Origin: Elusimicrobia bacterium GWB2_63_16
GTDB lineage: Bacteria; Elusimicrobiota; Elusimicrobia; Elusimicrobiales; UBA9959
Direction: 5' to 3'
Assembly (NCBI GenBank): GCA_001799715.1
Contig: MGTZ01000007.1
Span: 60,162 to 124,161, forward strand
DNA length: 64,000 nt
Shown: in pieces, positions 28,603-38,096 of the stretch
Layout: the number at the start of each line of letters is the position of its first letter
Numbering within the stretch: the stretch's first letter is position 1
Notes under the pieces: generated by a model
Told to the model about the DNA's origin: nothing
Seen by the model: only the letters and a program-made list of their open reading frames with translations
Database searches by the model: none
Made by a program: the position numbers and the translations under genes

Positions 28603-28656
28603 ATATTCATAGTCTAGCAGAGAAACCCCCCGACGGCAAGGGCGCGGCTGGAGGGC

Positions 28657-29358
28657 CTAGGGCCTGGAGACCGAAGCGGCGATCACGGTATCGAGCGAGA
28701 AGTCCACGTCGCGCTGCGAGGCGGCCATGCCGCGGGCGGAGGCGTCCCAGAAAGAGCGCAGGCGCACCCGCACGGTGGCGGAATCGTTGATGCGCTCCGC
28801 TGAGCGGCGGGAGAAGATGCTCTGGCCGGGCAGGGGGGGCACGACGTGCTGGGAAAGTTTGAGGACGGTCTGGCCGCCCATGTTCAGGCCGCAGGAGCCT
28901 GGCGGCACCGGGTAAACCCCGTTCCACACCGGGGAGCCAGCCTGGCCGCAGGGGATGTTGGAAACCGGCAGGTTGGCGGTGTGATAAAAAAGGGCCTGGG
29001 TGCCGGGCAGAGCCGTGTCGTTGCCCAGGCAGAAATGGTGCCAGGCCGGCCGGGTGACGGCCGCGGCGGCCAGGTTAACGGGGTAACAGCCGGTGAGCCT
29101 GTCCACGTTGGTGGCGAAATCCAGCACGTTGCCCTGCGCGCCGAAGGCCGGAGAGTCCAAGCGCGTGGCCGCGCTCAAATTGTTCTGTATGGCGCGCATG
29201 CCCAGCAGCAGCGTGCTCTTCACCGCGTTCCCCCGGTAGTTCTGCAGCATATGCCGGTGCGCGGTGGAATAGATCGTGGCCATGGAGGCGGCCATGAAAC
29301 TGAAGATGAAGATGGCCACCATCAGCTCTACGAGTGTAAATGCCCGGCGTTTTTCCAT
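28657..29358 (-). CDS. Type IV prepilin (PilW-like)
   Basis: MEKRRAFTLVELMVAIFIFSF prepilin motif. Confidence 0.85.
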   Translation of the reverse strand: MEKRRAFTLVELMVAIFIFSFMAASMATIYSTAHRHMLQNYRGNAVKSTLLLGMRAIQNNLSAATRLDSPAFGAQGNVLDFATNVDRLTGCYPVNLAAAAVTRPAWHHFCLGNDTALPGTQALFYHTANLPVSNIPCGQAGSPVWNGVYPVPPGSCGLNMGGQTVLKLSQHVVPPLPGQSIFSRRSAERINDSATVRVRLRSFWDASARGMAASQRDVDFSLDTVIAASVSRP

Positions 29359-29360
29359 TT

Positions 29361-29804
29361 TCAATCCGTATAGCTGAGCTGGAACGTGACCCGTTTGCAG
29401 GCCAGCGGATAATCGGGCGGGCTGCCCAGGCCGAAACCGCAGTCGTAGCTGGCGACGTTGTAGGTGAAGCTCCCGCCGTTCTCGATAGGCGTGTCGGCGA
29501 GCAGCGAGGTGATGGTGTGGTTGCCGTTGCGCAGCGCCCATTGGCCGGAGGGGTCCGCGGCCCAGCGCCCGGGGACGGCGCCCGGGGAATAATTGGGATC
29601 GCTCGGGGCGACGCTGACGTAGACTTTCAGCGCCTGCTGGGCCTGGCGCAGGGCCATGGCCGCGGCGTCGCGTTTGTCCGCCCTGGCGTCGGCGACGAAG
29701 CTGGACAGGACCACGGAGAAGACGGCGCTGGCGGTCATGGCCGCGATCACCGTGGCCATCACTACCTCCACCAGCGTCTGTCCGGGGCGTCCGCGCGTCT
29801 TCAT
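29361..29804 (-). CDS. Type IV prepilin (PilV-like)
   Basis: MKTRGRPGQTLVEVVMATVIAAM. Confidence 0.82.
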   Translation of the reverse strand: MKTRGRPGQTLVEVVMATVIAAMTASAVFSVVLSSFVADARADKRDAAAMALRQAQQALKVYVSVAPSDPNYSPGAVPGRWAADPSGQWALRNGNHTITSLLADTPIENGGSFTYNVASYDCGFGLGSPPDYPLACKRVTFQLSYTD

Positions 29805-29805
29805 A

Positions 29806-30297
29806 TCAGAACCTGGGGCAGGAGGGCACGCTGGTGCCGCTGGCCGAGCAGCTGCCATTGAGATCGAAAGAGTAGTTCCAGGTGTTGTACGGGGAGTTGC
29901 CGCCGTTGCGCCGGGTGCAGGCCGCCCCTCCGCCGCAAGAGGCCTGGCCTACCTGGTAGATGTAGTAGGAGGCGCCGCCGGGGCCGGTGCCCCATTGCTG
30001 GGCGGCCACGTACTGGCAGCGCACCAGGCGGCAGGCCGACCTGTCGGTGGTCTGGCAATTGGTAGTGTTGCAGCTGTCGGTCATGAAACCGGACAGGTTT
30101 TCCGCCGCGGTCGGGTGGTCTATCTTGTACATGCGGTAGGCGTTGGCGAGCATATGCCCTATGGCGACGGCGTCGCTGGCGCGCGAAGTCTCCACGGTCT
30201 TGAGGTAGTGGGGCACGCCCACCGAGGCGAGGATGCCCATAATGAACACGACCACCAGCAGTTCTATCAGCGTAAAGCCTTTTCTGACGGGTTTCAT
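29806..30297 (-). CDS. Type IV major pilin-like
   Basis: MKPVRKGFTLIELLVVVFIMGILASVGVPHYL; Cys-rich C-terminus. Confidence 0.9.
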   Translation of the reverse strand: MKPVRKGFTLIELLVVVFIMGILASVGVPHYLKTVETSRASDAVAIGHMLANAYRMYKIDHPTAAENLSGFMTDSCNTTNCQTTDRSACRLVRCQYVAAQQWGTGPGGASYYIYQVGQASCGGGAACTRRNGGNSPYNTWNYSFDLNGSCSASGTSVPSCPRF

Positions 30298-30316
30298 ATT
30301 TTCCTCCCGGCGCGGT

Positions 30317-31540
30317 TTAGCCGGCGCCGATCTGCGAGAGCTGGAAGATGGGCATGAAGATGCTCATCACGATGACGGCCACGATGCCGCCGACGCCCAC
30401 GACCAGGATGGGGTCGATCATGGCCGAGAAGCGGCGCAGCCACTGGTCGATCTGCTCCTGATAGTACTTCGAAAGCACCACGATGATGTCCGGCAGCTTG
30501 CCCGACTCCTCGCCCATCCACATCATCTCCGTCACCATGGGCGGGAAGATGCCGGTCTTCTTGAAGGACTCGGAGATGGAGCGGCCGCTGGCGATGTCGT
30601 TCTTGGCCTGCTTGAGCGCGCCCTGGAAGATCAGGTTCTTCTTGAAGGCGCCCTCGAGCACCGAGACGGCGTTGAGGATACTGACGCCCGAGCGGATCAG
30701 CGTGGCCATGGTGGTGAGCATGCGCTCTATGGCCATGGCCTTCATCAGCGCGCCGAAGAGGGGCAGGTTGAACTGGATGTGGTTCCAGGTCAGGCGGCCC
30801 GGGGGCGTGGCGATGTAGGCCCTGAAGGCGAAGACGCCGCCTATAGTGCCGACGAGCATGAGCACGAAATACTTGGTCAGGATGGAGGAGACCAGCAGCA
30901 CCATGCGGGTGACGATGGGCAGCGTCAGGCCGAAGTCCTTGAAGATGTCGGCGAAGACGGGAACGATGTAGAAGATGAAGTAGACCAGCACGCCCATGGA
31001 CATCGTGAACAGCACGGCCGGGTAGGAGACCGCGGTGACGATCTTGGACTTCACGTTCTCCTGGGATTCGCTGTAGGCGGTTATCTGCCGCAGCACGGCC
31101 GGCAGCTGGCCCGAGACCTCGCCGGCCTGCACCAGGGAGACCCAGATATCGTCGAAGACCTTGGGGTGCTTCTCGAGCGCCTTATGGAAGGCGCCGCCGG
31201 CGGAAACTTCCTTGGTGACGGCGGACAGCACGGCGCCCAGCGCCTTGTTCTCGGCGTGCTCGCTGAGCAGCGACAGCGCGCGCACGAGCGGGATGCCGCC
31301 GCCTATCAGCGTGGACATCTGCTCGCCGAAGAAGACCATTTCGCGGCCGGAGATGCTCCCCCCGCCCATCTTCTTGATGCTCATGATGCCTTTGGACTTG
31401 GTGTCCTCGGCCTGGATGGAAAGGATGAAGAGCCCCTTGGTCTGCAGGGCCTGTACCGCGCCGTCTTCGTCGTCGGCGTCCACGGCGCCGGTGGTTACCG
31501 TGCCCTGGGCGTCCTGTACCGTATAAATGAAGCGTCCCAT
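30317..31540 (-). CDS. pilC: Type IV pilus inner-membrane protein PilC
   Basis: 407 aa GspF family; FFGEQMSTLIGGGIPLVRAL, GEESGKLPDIIVVLSKYYQEQID. Confidence 0.93.
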   Translation of the reverse strand: MGRFIYTVQDAQGTVTTGAVDADDEDGAVQALQTKGLFILSIQAEDTKSKGIMSIKKMGGGSISGREMVFFGEQMSTLIGGGIPLVRALSLLSEHAENKALGAVLSAVTKEVSAGGAFHKALEKHPKVFDDIWVSLVQAGEVSGQLPAVLRQITAYSESQENVKSKIVTAVSYPAVLFTMSMGVLVYFIFYIVPVFADIFKDFGLTLPIVTRMVLLVSSILTKYFVLMLVGTIGGVFAFRAYIATPPGRLTWNHIQFNLPLFGALMKAMAIERMLTTMATLIRSGVSILNAVSVLEGAFKKNLIFQGALKQAKNDIASGRSISESFKKTGIFPPMVTEMMWMGEESGKLPDIIVVLSKYYQEQIDQWLRRFSAMIDPILVVGVGGIVAVIVMSIFMPIFQLSQIGAG

Positions 31541-31582
31541 ATATATTGAAGTCTAACAGAAAGTCGGGGTCAGTTCAAGCCC

Positions 31583-33331
31583 CTATCGCTCCGTCATCGT
31601 GATCGACAGCATGTCGTCGGCCGAGGTGACGCCGGCCAGCACCTTGCGCCAGCCGCTGGCGCGCAGGTCCCAGGCGCCGCTCTTGAGCGCCGTTTCGCGC
31701 ATCTTCGGCACGTCGGCGTCCTTGACGATGACGCGCTTGATCTCCTCGGTAATGAAGAAAACCTCGTAGATGGCCTTGCGGCCCTTGTAGCCCATGTTGA
31801 CGCACTTGGGGCAGCCGCGGGCCTTGTAGAAGGTCAGCCGCGTCAGGTCGGGCACAGGGTCGAGCCTGGATTCGCGGGCGAACATGTCGAGTTCCTCCTG
31901 CGTGGGGCGGTACGGCACCTTGCAGTCGGGGCAGAGCACGCGCACGAGGCGCTGCGCGGCCACCAGCAGCAGGGTGCTGGCCAGCAGGTAGGGTTCGATG
32001 TCCATGTCGATGAGGCGCGGGATGGCCTCGAGCGCGCTGTTGGTATGCAGCGTCGATAGCACGAGGTGGCCGGTCATGGCGGCCTTGAGGCAGGCCTCGG
32101 CCGTCTCGTTGTCGCGGGTTTCGCCGACCAGGATGACATCGGGGTCCTGGCGCAGGAAGGAGCGCAGGCCGGCCGCGAAGGTGAGGCCGATCTGGGGCCG
32201 GATCTGCACCTGGCTGATGCCCTCCATCTTGACTTCGACGGGGTCCTCCAGCGTCATGATGTTGATCTCGGGCGACTTGATGGTATTGAGGACGGCGTTG
32301 AGGGTGGTGGTCTTGCCGGAGCCCGTGGGGCCGGTCAGCAGGATCAGCCCGTGCGGGGCGGTGGCGGCCTTCAGGAAGTCCTCCTTCTGGCGCACCTCGA
32401 AGCCGATCTTGTCCACGTTGAATTCCACGTTGCCCTTGTCGAGCAGACGCATGACCAGCTTTTCGCCGAAAACGGTGGGGCAGATGCTGACGCGGGTTTC
32501 GATATTGCGGTTCTGGAACTTTATGGTGAAACTGCCGTCCTGCGGGAGGCGGCGCTCGGAGATGTCCAGCTTCGCGAGGATCTTGACGCGCGAGATGATG
32601 GCGTCGAAGAGTTCGGACTGCGGGGCGCTGCGCTCGTAGAGCGTGCCGTCGATGCGGAAGCGCAGGGCCACCTTCTCGTCGTACTTCTCCAGGTGGATGT
32701 CGCTGCAGCGCTCGCCGATGGCCTGCTTGATGATGGCGTTGACGAGCTTGATGGACTGCGCGCCCTTGCTCTCGCCGATGATGACCTTGTCCAGGTCCAG
32801 CTTGCCGTCTGAGGTGACCACGTCGGTCTCGGAGGATTCCCCCTGGCCCTCGCCGGCGCCTTTGTCGAGCACGCGGTCGATGAGACTGGTCTGCCCGGAG
32901 TAGAAGGAGTCTATGACCTTGAGGATCTGCGCCTTGGTGGAGATGAACGGCGTGATCTCCATGCCCGACACCAGCTTAAGGTTGTCGAGCATGATGATGT
33001 TGGTCGGGTCCGTCATGGCGGTGGCCAGGGTGTTGTTCTCTATGAACAGCGGCACCACGGCGTTGTCGCGGGCGAACTTCTCGGGGATCATCTTCTCCAG
33101 GCCCTGGCCCTTCTCGGGGTTCAGGATCTGGTTCTCTTTGGAGGCGTACGGGATGCCCAACTGCTTGGCCAGCGCCTGGGCCACCTGTTCCTCGGTGGCA
33201 TAGCGCAGCTTCACGAGCGCCTCGCCGATGAGGCCGCCCTGCTGCTGCTGGAACTTCAGCGCCTTCTGCAGCTTGTCTTCGTCGATCCATTTGGCCTGGA
33301 TCATTATTTCGCCGAGGAGTTTGTGGGCCAT
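31583..33331 (-). CDS. pilB: Type IV pilus assembly ATPase PilB
   Basis: 582 aa; MshEN N-domain, GPTGSGKTTTLNAVL, RSFLRQDPDVILVGETRD, CxxC pairs. Confidence 0.95.
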   Translation of the reverse strand: MAHKLLGEIMIQAKWIDEDKLQKALKFQQQQGGLIGEALVKLRYATEEQVAQALAKQLGIPYASKENQILNPEKGQGLEKMIPEKFARDNAVVPLFIENNTLATAMTDPTNIIMLDNLKLVSGMEITPFISTKAQILKVIDSFYSGQTSLIDRVLDKGAGEGQGESSETDVVTSDGKLDLDKVIIGESKGAQSIKLVNAIIKQAIGERCSDIHLEKYDEKVALRFRIDGTLYERSAPQSELFDAIISRVKILAKLDISERRLPQDGSFTIKFQNRNIETRVSICPTVFGEKLVMRLLDKGNVEFNVDKIGFEVRQKEDFLKAATAPHGLILLTGPTGSGKTTTLNAVLNTIKSPEINIMTLEDPVEVKMEGISQVQIRPQIGLTFAAGLRSFLRQDPDVILVGETRDNETAEACLKAAMTGHLVLSTLHTNSALEAIPRLIDMDIEPYLLASTLLLVAAQRLVRVLCPDCKVPYRPTQEELDMFARESRLDPVPDLTRLTFYKARGCPKCVNMGYKGRKAIYEVFFITEEIKRVIVKDADVPKMRETALKSGAWDLRASGWRKVLAGVTSADDMLSITMTER

Positions 33332-33402
33332 AGTAAGTTGTTTTCCCCGCCTAATGCCGCGGGCTCCCTAAGGAGCCCGGGGCGGCGCAGGCTGCGCCGG
33401 GA

Positions 33403-35115
33403 CTAGTCTACCAGTATCGTGGGCGTCAGGAAGATAACCAGGTCGGTGTTGGTGCGCCTGGAGCTGACGCTGGTGAACAGCCAGCCGATGATCGGAATGT
33501 AGCCGAGCAGCGGGACCTTCTTGACTGTCTTGCTCTCGGTGGAGGCCAGCATGCCGCCGATGACCACGGTCTGGCCGTTCTTGACGCGCACCATGGTGGA
33601 GGCGCCGCGGCTGACGGGGTCGTAGACGGTGGAGCCCTGGACGGTGATAGCCGAGGCGACCATGTCCGAGTAGGCGGGCTGCACCACCATCGTGATATAA
33701 CCTTCCTTATTGACCTGGGGCGTCACCTTGAGGATAAGGCCGATGCGGCGGCGCTCGGCGCCGGTGGAGCTGGAACCCGAAGAACCTCCGGCCGAGGAGA
33801 CCGTGCTCTGGGCGCCCATCGCCGCGTCCTTGGAGATGGTGATCAGGGCGGTCTTGTTGTTCATCGCGACGATCTTGGGCTTGCCGAGGTAGCGGCCCTC
33901 GCCCTTGGAGATCAGCGCGCGGAAGATGGCCTGCAGCTGGGCGAGGCTGAAGATGCCGTAGTAGACGCCCTTGGAACTCTGTTGGCCGGTGGAGTAGATC
34001 GGGTCTATGGTGCCGCCGCCGCTGCTGCTGCTGCTGTCCGAGGAGGTCTCGCCGATGTCGCTGGTGTTCGGGAAGAACATCTTCCACTGGTCGCCGGAAT
34101 AGAAGCCCGGGCGCAGGCCGTAGTCGGTCAGGCGGGCGGGGCCGGCGAAATAAGCCATCTCGCCGCGGCTGCCGCCCCACTCGATGCCGAGCTCGTTCAT
34201 GCGGTCGGTGTTGATCTCTACGATCTGGGCCTCTATCAGGATCTGCGGGGCCTTCTTGTCGAGCTCGGAGAGGATCTGCTCAACCTGCGGGAATACTTCG
34301 GGCACGTCGGTGATGATCAGGGTGTTGGTGCGGGGGTCCACCGCCAGCTTGCCGTTCTTCTTGGACAGCACGCTGCGCACGATATTGATGATGGCGATGG
34401 GGCTATCCTTCTCGCCCTGGCCCTGCTGCTGCTGCTGCTGGCCGCTGCTCTGGTCGCCGGCGGGGCTGTTGGCTCCGGAGGAGGTGTCCTGCGCGGTGAT
34501 GGAGGCTATCTCCTCGCCTATCGAGGTGATGGGGATGAGCGGGATGTAGTTCAGGGTATAGATCTTGGTGATCAGGTTGGGCATGTCCACGGAGCGCTTC
34601 TGCACCACGTAAGTGTTGCTCTTGCCGATGCGCTGGTAGGTCAGGCCTTTCACGCGCAGCAGCAGTTCCAGCGCCTCGCGCACGGTGGTCTTGCGCAGGA
34701 ACACGGTGATCGTCTTGGCCTCGAGGCCCTCGGTGATAATGAAGTTGACCTTGGACTGGGCCGAAACCACGTCCAGGAAGGTGGAGAGCGGCGCGCCCTT
34801 GAGGCGGATAGGACCGATCTTGCGGTCGAGCGGCGAGACCGACTCGGCCTCCTCGTACATCGGGGCTTCCTTGGGAACCCCGCCGATCTGCACGGAATCA
34901 AGCGAGGAGCCGGGGGCCTGGCCCTGGGGCATCGCGGCTGGCGGAGGAGCGTCGGAGCCGCCGTCCAGTATCGGGCCGCCCTCGTCGCCTGCCGGGCCCT
35001 GCAGGTCCTGGGCGAAATCCTTGTCCGCGGCGCCCTGTGCGTAGAGCGAAGCGACCGGGAAGAGCAGCGGCTCGGCGGTCAGGGTAAACGCGAGTAAAAT
35101 TTTTATAATCTTCAT
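33403..35115 (-). CDS. pilQ: Type IV pilus secretin PilQ
   Basis: 570 aa; signal peptide, STN/secretin N domains, C-terminal VIGGMLASTESKTVKKVPLLGYIPIIGWLF. Confidence 0.93.
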   Translation of the reverse strand: MKIIKILLAFTLTAEPLLFPVASLYAQGAADKDFAQDLQGPAGDEGGPILDGGSDAPPPAAMPQGQAPGSSLDSVQIGGVPKEAPMYEEAESVSPLDRKIGPIRLKGAPLSTFLDVVSAQSKVNFIITEGLEAKTITVFLRKTTVREALELLLRVKGLTYQRIGKSNTYVVQKRSVDMPNLITKIYTLNYIPLIPITSIGEEIASITAQDTSSGANSPAGDQSSGQQQQQQGQGEKDSPIAIINIVRSVLSKKNGKLAVDPRTNTLIITDVPEVFPQVEQILSELDKKAPQILIEAQIVEINTDRMNELGIEWGGSRGEMAYFAGPARLTDYGLRPGFYSGDQWKMFFPNTSDIGETSSDSSSSSGGGTIDPIYSTGQQSSKGVYYGIFSLAQLQAIFRALISKGEGRYLGKPKIVAMNNKTALITISKDAAMGAQSTVSSAGGSSGSSSTGAERRRIGLILKVTPQVNKEGYITMVVQPAYSDMVASAITVQGSTVYDPVSRGASTMVRVKNGQTVVIGGMLASTESKTVKKVPLLGYIPIIGWLFTSVSSRRTNTDLVIFLTPTILVD

Positions 35116-35179
35116 AATACGCCTCCGTTCCGGAATACCAGTACTTATTATATGTTAAGCCCCGCCCAAAGACCAGCGG

Positions 35180-35887
35180 CTATTTCAGCACCTTACGGAA
35201 TTTCTTACCTTTGTAGTCGCAGATGATGTAATCCGCGCCCACCTTCACTATCTTGACGCCGCGCACGGTCTGGCCGGCGGTGTACATGTCGCCGTTGATG
35301 ATCGCCGCGCTGCCGACTATGCCCTGCAGCACCACACGGGTCTCGGGCCCCGGCTCCCTGGGCTTATACCGTTCGGCGTTCTGGACCATCCGTTCCGCTT
35401 CCGCGCGCCGCATGGCTTCGTCGCGGAGTCGCTTGTAGTCGTCCGGGGAGAAGGTGGGATCCCTTTCGCTCTGGGGGGCGTAATGGGAGATCGATTTTGG
35501 GACCGTGGAGCCCTCGACGCCCTGCTGAGCGGCGGCCTCGGGCTGCGCGGCGGACTGAGCTTCAGGCGCGGGCTCCGGTTGCACGGCCGGCGGCTGAACC
35601 GGCGCCGTGGAGAGGGCCGTGGCGGCGGCCGAAGGCGGCCTCTGCGCGGGGGCGGCGGTCTCCGGGGCGGGTTGCGCGGCGGGCTGGGCGGCGGGGGCTT
35701 TTTCCGCCGGCTGCGCGGCCGGCGCGCCGCCTTCGGACTGGAAGACCGGCGCCGTACCCGGGCCCTGCGAGATCTCGGCGGAAACCTGTTTCTTGCTGTT
35801 GCTCCACCAGTTATAGAACAGGAAGGAGGGCACGGCCAGCACGGCGGCCATCAGCAGCCAGGCGAGGAGGGACGTGAAGCTTTTCAT
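35180..35887 (-). CDS. pilP: PilP-like lipoprotein/TM protein with Ala/Pro-rich linker
   Basis: Operon position between pilO-like and pilQ; C-terminal GIVGSAAIINGDMYTAGQTVRGVKIVKVG. Confidence 0.75.
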   Translation of the reverse strand: MKSFTSLLAWLLMAAVLAVPSFLFYNWWSNSKKQVSAEISQGPGTAPVFQSEGGAPAAQPAEKAPAAQPAAQPAPETAAPAQRPPSAAATALSTAPVQPPAVQPEPAPEAQSAAQPEAAAQQGVEGSTVPKSISHYAPQSERDPTFSPDDYKRLRDEAMRRAEAERMVQNAERYKPREPGPETRVVLQGIVGSAAIINGDMYTAGQTVRGVKIVKVGADYIICDYKGKKFRKVLK

Positions 35888-35888
35888 G

Positions 35889-36482
35889 TCAGAGTCCCCC
35901 TCCGCGCGGGAAAACGGTGGAGATGTTGAGCGTGACCTTGACGGTACCCGCGCCGCCCTCCATGCGCTCCATGTTCAGGTCGGTTATGACCAGGAAGATC
36001 GGCGAGTTCTCTATCTCGGCGAGCCACTTGCCCATCTTGTGATAGGTCGTCACGGTGGAGACCTCGCGGGAGACCACCAGGTAGGAACCTATTTCGGTCT
36101 CGCGCTGAGCGCTCTGAGATTCTACGGAGACGCCGGTGGTCTTGGCGCTGTTGTTGATGATATAGCTCAGCCAGTCGTCCTTGTCCTTGAGCAGCGGCAG
36201 CCGGCGGTGCAGGGCTGTAACGCGGGTTTTCACGCCGTCGTACTCCTCGGCGTAATTGGAGACCACGGTCATGTTGGCGATGCTCTTTACGGTCTTGGAA
36301 AGCTTGCCGCTGATAGGGCTGTAGATGCCGGCGTAAAGGATGAGCAGGGACGGCACCGCTATGATCAGCGGGCGCTTGAAAGGCTCTATGCCCTTCTCGC
36401 CGTAGATTATGACTACGTTGGCGAAAAGGTCCTTGAAGTAGGCCGTGGCCTTCTCGATAAGGGCTGCTATCTGTGGCGGCAT
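35889..36482 (-). CDS. pilO: PilO-like protein
   Basis: Single TM near N-term, TVTTYHKMGKWLAEIENSPIFLVITDLNM. Confidence 0.78.
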   Translation of the reverse strand: MPPQIAALIEKATAYFKDLFANVVIIYGEKGIEPFKRPLIIAVPSLLILYAGIYSPISGKLSKTVKSIANMTVVSNYAEEYDGVKTRVTALHRRLPLLKDKDDWLSYIINNSAKTTGVSVESQSAQRETEIGSYLVVSREVSTVTTYHKMGKWLAEIENSPIFLVITDLNMERMEGGAGTVKVTLNISTVFPRGGGL

Positions 36483-36485
36483 AAA

Positions 36486-38048
36486 CTATTTCCTCTTGCG
36501 CGTGCACATCACCGAGAATTCGCTGGTCATCCTGCCGGCCGGCTGGAAGCCGCCGGCGTCGGGCCCGGTAGGGGCCGCGGATTCCGTGGTGCTGTCTATG
36601 CCGCCCATCGGCGGCGTGTAGACCTTGAACTCCTCGGCGGCCTTGAGGGCTTTGGTAAAATTGTCCACCAGGCGGCCCTTCACCTCGCCGCGGGTGTAGG
36701 TGGAGCCGGAGATGCGCAGCTCCTTCAAACCGCTCTGCCCCTCCGAGAAGTTGAAAGGATTGGTATAGGTTATCACGCCGACCCAGAGGTCGGACGGGAT
36801 GTGGTCCGCGATAGCCGCCAGCTTCGGCGCCAGCGGGTCCACTTCCGAGACCAGGACATCCAGCGTCTGCGCGCTGACCTGCATATCGTCGATCTTGCCG
36901 CGTATGGTGCCCGCGTCCATACCGTTGAGCTCGGGCACGTTCATGACCCTGGCCCGCAGTGTGGCTACCTTGGAAGACGCCATGAGGAGACGGCCCTGCG
37001 CCAACAGCGTCAGCAGCAGCAGCAGCCCGCCCAGCACGAAAGTGATGTTCCAGACATAGCTCTGCACCTGGCGCTCCAGGTTGGCGGCGGTGCTGACCCC
37101 GGAGATGTCGGGCGAGGCCGGCCCGCCCGTGCGCCCGCGCAGCGCCGCGGCCGCGGCCAGCAGCGCGGCGGAATCGTTGTCCTTGAGGCCGCACAGCTTG
37201 CCGGCCTCCCAGGTCTCCACCGGAATGGGGGCAGCTTCCTTCTCGGCCACCGGCTTCCACAGGTCGACGCCGTCGCCGCTGAGCATGACGGCCTTGTAAT
37301 CCTTGCCGCCCACGTAACGGTCCACGAACTGCATGGCGCCCTTGATGTCCAGGCGCTTGCGGTCGCTCATGCCGCCGCCGGATTCGCTCTCCGTCTCGCG
37401 GTAGAGCACCGGGCAGCCGAGGTGCGAGAAGACCAGGTAAGTGGAATTGGCGCTGAAATGGATGTAGCCCCTGGCGTCGTGGTCCTTGGGGTCCAGGAAG
37501 CCGAAGACGCGCTCCAGGGACTGCGGGGTGATCTCTACGGCGGCCAGCGACAGCCCGGCGGCCTTGACCGTCTCCGTCAGGAACTCCACGCTCTTGCGCT
37601 GCGTCAGTCCGAACAGCACGCCCAGCTTCTTGCCGCCCTCGGTAGGCACGGCGGCGAAATCGTAAACGACCTCCTCGAAGGAGACCGGGATGTACTTCTT
37701 GGACTCCAGCGGGATGGACTTGCTCCAGAACCGGCGCTCCACGAGGGGCATCACGAAATAGCGCAGGATGGCGAACTGCGGGGACAGGGTGACCACCGCC
37801 GTGGAGGAATCCCAGCTGACCTTCTTGACGGCCTGCTTGAAAGGGGCTAGCCAGGACGCTTTCTCGCTGAAGAACTCATGGTTCAGCGAGAGCGGGCGCA
37901 GCATGCCCTCCTTCACCGGGAAGTCAGTGGGGATCTTGATGAGGTGCTCGGGCTCCGGCTTGGAGTCCTTGCCCAGCCTGATCTGGGCTATGCAGATCTC
38001 CTTGGGGGAGATATAAATGCCCAGGTGTTTTGGTGCCGCTTTAGCCAT
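36486..38048 (-). CDS. PilM-PilN fusion
   Basis: 520 aa; actin-like PilM N-half (LGIYISPKEICIAQIRLG), then TM segment and coiled coil as in PilN. Confidence 0.8.
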   Translation of the reverse strand: MAKAAPKHLGIYISPKEICIAQIRLGKDSKPEPEHLIKIPTDFPVKEGMLRPLSLNHEFFSEKASWLAPFKQAVKKVSWDSSTAVVTLSPQFAILRYFVMPLVERRFWSKSIPLESKKYIPVSFEEVVYDFAAVPTEGGKKLGVLFGLTQRKSVEFLTETVKAAGLSLAAVEITPQSLERVFGFLDPKDHDARGYIHFSANSTYLVFSHLGCPVLYRETESESGGGMSDRKRLDIKGAMQFVDRYVGGKDYKAVMLSGDGVDLWKPVAEKEAAPIPVETWEAGKLCGLKDNDSAALLAAAAALRGRTGGPASPDISGVSTAANLERQVQSYVWNITFVLGGLLLLLTLLAQGRLLMASSKVATLRARVMNVPELNGMDAGTIRGKIDDMQVSAQTLDVLVSEVDPLAPKLAAIADHIPSDLWVGVITYTNPFNFSEGQSGLKELRISGSTYTRGEVKGRLVDNFTKALKAAEEFKVYTPPMGGIDSTTESAAPTGPDAGGFQPAGRMTSEFSVMCTRKRK

Positions 38049-38096
38049 AACTTTATAATTCTACAATAAAAGACCGCCCGCCGTAGCCGCGCGCGC

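Noticed and set aside
33355-33402. GC-rich hairpins between pilB and pilQ as a terminator
   Set aside because: Stems are real but lack a U-run, and the genes appear co-transcribed; possibly an attenuator or processing hairpin
35874-37850. 658-aa plus ORF over pilO/pilM
   Set aside because: Shadow of the pilus operon; no recognisable motifs
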